DNA from: Scedosporium boydii
Taxonomy: Eukaryota > Ascomycota > Sordariomycetes > Microascales > Microascaceae
Length of the DNA stretch: 11,416 nt
Assembly (NCBI GenBank): GCA_002221725.1
Contig: NJFT01000430.1
Coordinates: 1-11,416, forward strand
Direction: 5' to 3'
The translations under genes were made by a program, and so were the position numbers. Position 1 is the first letter of the stretch; each line of letters begins with the position of its first letter. Shown piece after piece: positions 7,720 to 11,416 of this stretch. The notes under the pieces are model-generated. The model saw nothing but the letters and a program-made list of their open reading frames with translations, made no database searches and was not told the DNA's origin.

Positions 7720-9417
7720 TCAGAACTCAAACACCTCTTCTTCCACGTGAAATATTCCGCGTTCTTTACTAACCATGCTCGCCGCCTTGCGTGCAGCATC
7801 GACAAGCGGTCTCGGCCCACACAAGTTGACGGCAGCATCCAAGCCGCATCTCCTCCGCCTCACGTCCTTCAGCCACGCTTCCACGTCCGGGCGGCCCTGA
7901 TGCACGGTGGCGGGACCGGAGAAGACGTATCCTTCATTGGCAATGAGGGCCTCCTCCAAACTCTCCGATTTTTTGAGGCCGCTGGCAAAAATGGAAATGT
8001 CCAGACTAACAGGAATGTTTTCTTCTTCGATCCTCCTGGCCATCTCGATCATCTCCTCCTCGAACCACTGCGCGTGAGTGATATCTTTTATGGTCCACAA
8101 GATGTGAATATACCTTGTCTCTTCCTCGAGAGAACCAGAGCAGCCCGATTGCGATGCCCAGTGGATAATATGCGACGCAATAGATATCGCAGGCGTGATG
8201 CCGATACCACCCGCAATGAGCACAACAACGGGGTATTGCTCCCATTGTAGAGAGGGGTGACCATAGGGCCCATCTACCCTGATCTTCACGGCATGGGGAG
8301 GTATGGCTACGGGGGTTCTGGGATCTAGCTTTTCGCCATCCGGCGTATAGCCCTCTATGGCAAGGCTCTGGACTTTCTTGGTGAACCCCCCGAGGCCACG
8401 AACAGCAATAGTAGTAATTGGATCACCCGGGGCTGAAGCAATGGTGAATGGATGCCAGTTAAAAAAAGAAATAGAAGGAAGCTGGATCCAGGCCATCTGG
8501 TTCGGTCGAGTAACCCTCAGCCCCTCAAGCTTGAACTTGGTGACGCCGCCAGGGTAGTGAACCACGCTCTTGGGAGTGACTCTGCGGAAGTTGTAGTAGA
8601 AGCGCCATCCCCTGTCGACCAGCCAAAGGCCGAACCCGGGAAGCAAGAACTCGGGGCTGTGTTTGGCGTGGACGCAGGCACCAATGACGTAAACAATAAA
8701 GAAGAAGTGAGCATAGTAGAAGACTTCGAATGCATTCCTGCGTACTACTCGAAGAATAGCAGTCAATGCGATAATCATCAAGGCAGCCCATGCGACAAGG
8801 CCCGCCTGCGTAAACCCGCTGGCCAGAACGGTGGCGAGTTGCTTTGTGCGGACATAGTGAGCGGCAGTGGTGGCCCAATGGAAAGTGCCGTGGAAGATAG
8901 TAGCGAGGCCCACGAGGCGGTGATAGTACAGCAAGACGGGAGGGGGAATGCGAAGAATCGTGCTGAAGAGGTTTGTGCGCGAGGCAAGGAGAAGGGAGAC
9001 TCCACCATTGGCGATGCAGAGCCAGCCATATAGCTTGTAATCCGTGGTGTACTTGAGGCGGTTCCAGCCGAAGAGCATATTCAAGCCAATGAAGGCGAGG
9101 CAGCGGAGCGCGTCGGGGATGCGATGGTACGTGAGGAAGGGGACCGGGGAGGGGAGAGTCGCGAGCCGGTGGAGGAAGACATAGAAGGTGCTGTGTTTAT
9201 GGGATCTCCTCACAAACGAGCCTACCATTATTCAGTGTTAGTTGAGACCTAGAAAAAGGAGATTCCGCCGGGACTTACCACTCTTGAAAAGTTTCAACAG
9301 GTATGCGGGCAGAACAGAGATTGCCTCGAGACAAATTAGACCCACCACGCAGGCAAAATAGACTTGTCCGGCGAGGTACTGGTCTTTGATGATGGGTTTG
9401 AAGTCCTGGTTTGCCAT
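7720..9417 (-). CDS. Ferric-reductase-like transmembrane flavocytochrome (FRE/NOX superfamily)
   Basis: A 546-aa membrane oxidoreductase expected to pass electrons from cytosolic NAD(P)H through FAD and two b-type haems to an acceptor across the membrane, classically ferric or cupric chelates before uptake. Exon 1 is 9417-9279 and exon 2 is 9221-7720. The 57-nt intron (GTAAGT...ACTAAC...GGTAG) splits a Gly codon, Gly-47. A hydrophobic segment lies at about 17-40, then the ferric-reductase membrane domain. Haem ligand candidates are His-147/His-161 (14 apart) and His-218/His-231 (13 apart), the spacing seen in gp91phox. The FAD motif 'HPFTIAS' is at 303-309, 'GPYG' at 364-367, the pyridine-nucleotide motif 'IAGGIGITP' at 382-390 and 'LCGPRPLV' at 513-520; the C-terminus is 'VEEEVFEF'. 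All catalytic motifs are intact. It lacks EF-hands and the long extracellular N-terminal domain of larger Fre proteins, so it is a short form. Ferric reductase is favoured over NADPH oxidase by overall FRE-like layout, but substrate cannot be read from sequence. The gene is divergent from the DM13 gene. Confidence 0.92.
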
Positions 9418-9603
9418 GGTGAGAACTATACCCCAAGTATGGGGGCGAAGAAGCGAAGGACGGAAGTAGAGAATAGTAGAAGGCGATGGGTGTAAAATAG
9501 AGTTAGTGAATGTGCGTTAGGTATGCCTCGGCGAAGTAAGTCGTTGGATATAAGAAGTTGTGAGAGGAGTTGGACGAAAGGCATCACCTTTCGAAGATGT
9601 TGG

Positions 9604-9611
9604 TTTTTATA
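9604..9611 (-). promoter_or_regulatory. TATA box of the reductase gene
   Basis: The minus strand reads TATAAAAA, about 190 nt upstream of the ATG at 9417. The intervening leader is pyrimidine-rich, as in many fungal 5' UTRs. An upstream ATG at 9584 opens a 52-codon frame that ends 8 nt before the main start. If transcription starts before it, the uORF could lower translation; if initiation is ~30 nt from the TATA box the uORF is just outside the mRNA. Confidence 0.55.
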
Positions 9612-9696
9612 CATCAGGTGGAATTGAACCACTTCTTCTCTAGACTTCAAATCCCGCATCAATGATTCCGCATCATAAGGAAGATGTTTTTGAAAA

Positions 9697-9954
9697 GATA
9701 AAATCTTACTCTCACGGAGCCATTTACAGCCACGCGACGACGCGGCCAAGGGGAACCGACATCGAGTTCATCGATTCTTTTCTGTCATGGTGTACTCCTC
9801 TCGTGTACTCCCTGCAGGTAGACAGGGGTCAGATCCCATGTCCAATGCACCCTAAAAGGAGCTGAAAGCGCTTATCAGGCCGAAGGTTACATTCTCAAAG
9901 CATCATTGGCTGTCGAGGAAGCTCCTTTGTAAACTTGAGGGGGGGCGTTGATAA
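9697..9954. promoter_or_regulatory. Three GATA-factor core sites upstream of the reductase
   Basis: GATAA cores occur at 9697-9701 (plus strand), 9871-9878 (CTTATCAG, i.e. CTGATAAG on minus) and 9950-9954 (plus). HGATAR elements are bound by fungal GATA factors, including the iron repressors of the SreA/Urbs1 type that control reductive iron uptake. None matches the fuller ATCWGATAA consensus, and single cores are frequent by chance, so iron control is only a possibility. Confidence 0.3.
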
Positions 9955-10495
9955 ACAAACAAGACCGAAGTGGACCTCCCGGATTAAAATTAGACTTCAA
10001 CTACGAAGTACTTACTAGTAAAACCGTTTGGAGCATGGAATCAACGTTTCCCAGGATGGAATCATTCTCAGGGGAAGCAAGCCACCAAATGAAAGAAGCG
10101 GTAGGGGCTACAGTGGATCTGTAGGTTCGGTTCGAAACATCCTAGGGCTGCCGGGGGTTCTGCATGCCAAGACTGGAGATGTGAAATCAAATCGTCCCGA
10201 TTAGGAAATAGGAATGACCCAGCTCTCAGTGTCGGAATTCCGTCGTCGTCGGGGCTGAGCGAGTGGTCCGCGTCTAAGCCTCCACTCTTCTTTTGATTAG
10301 AATCTAGCGGCAAGCTGTTGGTCGACACAGTCGTATTATCGTCGTAAAATTAATTCTTTGGAATCAACACCTCCCGAACATGCATCCTCGAGTGCATCTC
10401 AGTCCGCAAGGAATGGTTTGTTCGTCGAACATACAGGCTTTGATCCCCCTGGCTAGTAAAACATTCGCATTCTATTTTCGCGGTCGATTCCAAAT

Positions 10496-10510
10496 TCGCC
10501 AAATTGGCGA
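10496..10510. repeat. 15-bp inverted repeat in the DM13 promoter
   Basis: TCGCCAA-A-TTGGCGA has perfect 7-bp arms around one base and lies about 90 nt upstream of the DM13 TATA box. Related pieces (AAATTCGCC before it, GATTCGGTGAAATT after it) surround it, hinting at a cluster of related sites. Position and symmetry fit a dimeric transcription factor site; the factor is unknown. Confidence 0.4.
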
Positions 10511-10601
10511 GATTCGGTGAAATTGACAAATAACGCCGTCACGAATCACGACACTCACGCGTAGCGAAGGGGGTAAGCGACAGCCGCAGCAGGGGAGAGA
10601 A

Positions 10602-10610
10602 TATATATAC
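10602..10610 (+). promoter_or_regulatory. TATA box of the DM13 gene
   Basis: TATATATAC lies 186 nt upstream of the ATG at 10788. It is followed by a C/T- and CA-rich leader typical of strongly expressed fungal genes. An in-frame open stretch upstream begins at 10707 but starts with a non-preferred ATG and would bury the signal peptide, so it is leader, not coding. Confidence 0.55.
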
Positions 10611-10787
10611 ACCCTGACGATTCACCCATGGTCCAATCTGAATAGCCATCATCTACATCAATCAATCAAGTTTTCTCTTCTACCTTCAAGAGCATCCTCA
10701 CACAACTTGACACGCACAAGTTTACCAACAAACATCCCTCTCAATCCATATCCCAACCCACAGATAAAACCCACCAACACCGCCAAA

Positions 10788-11336
10788 ATGATTGCCAAGA
10801 CCCTCCTCACCTTCACTTTCTTCATCCTCGCCGCCCTCGTCTCCGCCCAAGGCAAGGTGGGCTGGACCGGTACCATCAACGGCAAAGACGGTGGTCTCGC
10901 CGGTACCTTTGAAGTAGTCGACGACAAGACCCTCAAGCTCAAGGGCTTCACTCTCAAGGATGGTTCCGCCCCTGCCCTCTACTGGTGGGGCTCCGAGACC
11001 GAAGACCTCAGCTCCGGCTTCCGCATCTCAGAGACCCAGGTCAAGGGCGAGCATGACAACGAGGACCTCACTATCGCGCTCGACTCGGGCAAGACAACCA
11101 ATGATTTTATTTACGCCGGACTTTGGTGCGAGCAGTTCAAGGCCAACTTCGGCACGGCTAAGCTTGCAGAAGGCGGAGCATCCGGAAATGCCTCTCCCAC
11201 CTCGGGCGACTCTGGCACCAAGACCGGGTCTAACTCCGGCTCGGGCAGCACTGGTGCCAGCGGTGCGGCTAGGACTGGCTTTGGCCCTCTCGTCGTTATC
11301 GGCGCTGCTCTTGCCGTTGCGTTCCTCATGGGTTAG
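10788..11336 (+). CDS. Secreted, probably GPI-anchored DM13-domain protein
   Basis: A single-exon 182-aa protein. I start at 10788 rather than the in-frame ATG at 10707 because the context is CCGCCAAAATGA and because residues 1-20 are then a clean signal peptide (Lys-4, Phe/Leu core, V-S-A before Gln-21). Residues about 22-126 match the DM13 domain: 'GWTGTI', a 'DKTLKLKGFTL' strand, 'APALYWWGS', 'SSGFRI', and the diagnostic 'LWCEQFKANFG' (112-122) with Cys-114, the only cysteine. DM13 has been proposed to be a redox domain around this nearly invariant cysteine, often found with DOMON or cytochrome b561 partners in electron transfer. A Ser/Gly/Thr/Ala-rich stalk (129-163) follows, then a hydrophobic C-terminus (165-181) ending in Gly, the layout of a GPI signal with a likely omega site in the small-residue stretch. 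Expected location is the outer face of the plasma membrane or the wall. It faces the ferric-reductase-like gene divergently. Strong 3rd-position C bias suggests high expression. Confidence 0.85.
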   Translation: MIAKTLLTFTFFILAALVSAQGKVGWTGTINGKDGGLAGTFEVVDDKTLKLKGFTLKDGSAPALYWWGSETEDLSSGFRISETQVKGEHDNEDLTIALDSGKTTNDFIYAGLWCEQFKANFGTAKLAEGGASGNASPTSGDSGTKTGSNSGSGSTGASGAARTGFGPLVVIGAALAVAFLMG

Positions 11337-11398
11337 CTGACATACGATGCGGAGATCCCAATTCCAATTTAATAATTTCTTCAAGGACGAGTGGCGCT

Positions 11399-11416
11399 GG
11401 GGGGGGGGGGGGGGGG
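11399..11416. repeat. Terminal G homopolymer at window end
   Basis: Eighteen G in a row close the window, directly after the short 3' flank of the DM13 gene. Assemblies often stop in such homopolymers, and no-signal bases are read as G on two-colour sequencers, so this may be partly artefact rather than genomic sequence. The 3' UTR of the DM13 gene is probably cut short here. Confidence 0.8.

Larger units (their letters stand above)
9418..10787. other. Divergent intergenic region between reductase and DM13 genes
   Basis: The reductase is transcribed leftward from 9417 and the DM13 gene rightward from 10788, so this 1.37-kb stretch holds both promoters. It contains TATA boxes for each, three GATAA/TTATC cores and a 15-bp inverted repeat. 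The minus-strand frame 10068-10328 (86 aa) opens with GTG and has no ATG; the minus frame 9426-9749 overlaps the reductase promoter. Neither is supported as a gene. Confidence 0.6.

Noticed and set aside
8452..9033. Plus-strand 193-aa frame antisense to the reductase
   Set aside because: Mirror of a coding exon with all ferric-reductase motifs; the antisense product has no recognisable domain.
9426..9749. Minus-strand 107-aa frame just upstream of the reductase
   Set aside because: It runs across the reductase TATA box and leader; at most its last 52 codons could be a uORF.
10125..10150. GGTTCGAAAC-like word as a tRNA T-loop
   Set aside because: No matching T-stem, anticodon arm or acceptor stem could be folded around it.
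10068..10328. Minus-strand 86-aa frame in the divergent promoter region
   Set aside because: It opens with GTG and contains no ATG start; an in-frame stop lies shortly upstream and no splice partner was found.
10707..10787. Upstream in-frame ATG as start of the DM13 protein
   Set aside because: It would put 27 Pro/Asn-rich residues before the signal peptide; the ATG at 10788 has a better context and gives a clean secretion signal.

Overview
The window looks like a piece of a filamentous ascomycete (Pezizomycotina) nuclear genome. The genes are monocistronic and lie on both strands. Their coding exons are interrupted by short introns of 56-91 nt with GT...AG ends, most carrying a CTAAC/CTAAT/TTAAC-like branch site. 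TATA boxes lie about 170-195 nt upstream of start codons, and intergenic gaps run from about 0.75 to 1.4 kb. No bacterial operon features, rRNA, tRNA, CRISPR array or recognisable transposon were seen. Genus cannot be decided from the sequence alone. The window begins close to a (CA)n microsatellite and stops inside an 18-nt G run, so it is probably a whole short contig.

Layout, left to right: (1) 1-910, microsatellite and gene-poor DNA; (2) 1112-1474 (-), a 120-aa secreted four-cysteine protein; (3) 1475-2870, a gene-free gap; (4) 2871-4582 (-), a major facilitator transporter whose seven exons, including one of only 8 nt, I assembled by hand into an intact 448-aa protein; (5) 4583-5615, a gap; (6) 5616-6969 (-), a two-exon 420-aa protein of unknown function; (7) 6970-7719, a gap holding a doubtful small spliced reading frame; (8) 7720-9417 (-), a two-exon 546-aa ferric-reductase-type transmembrane flavocytochrome; (9) 9418-10787, a shared divergent promoter region; (10) 10788-11336 (+), a 182-aa secreted, probably GPI-anchored DM13-domain protein.

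The most suggestive functional grouping is the divergent pair at the right end. A membrane flavocytochrome that moves electrons from NAD(P)H across the membrane faces a cell-surface protein of the DM13 family, which has been proposed to act in extracellular electron transfer and has one conserved cysteine. A joint role at the cell surface, for example in metal reduction, is an inference from domains and adjacency only. The MFS carrier, the secreted protein and the 420-aa protein have no visible link to each other.
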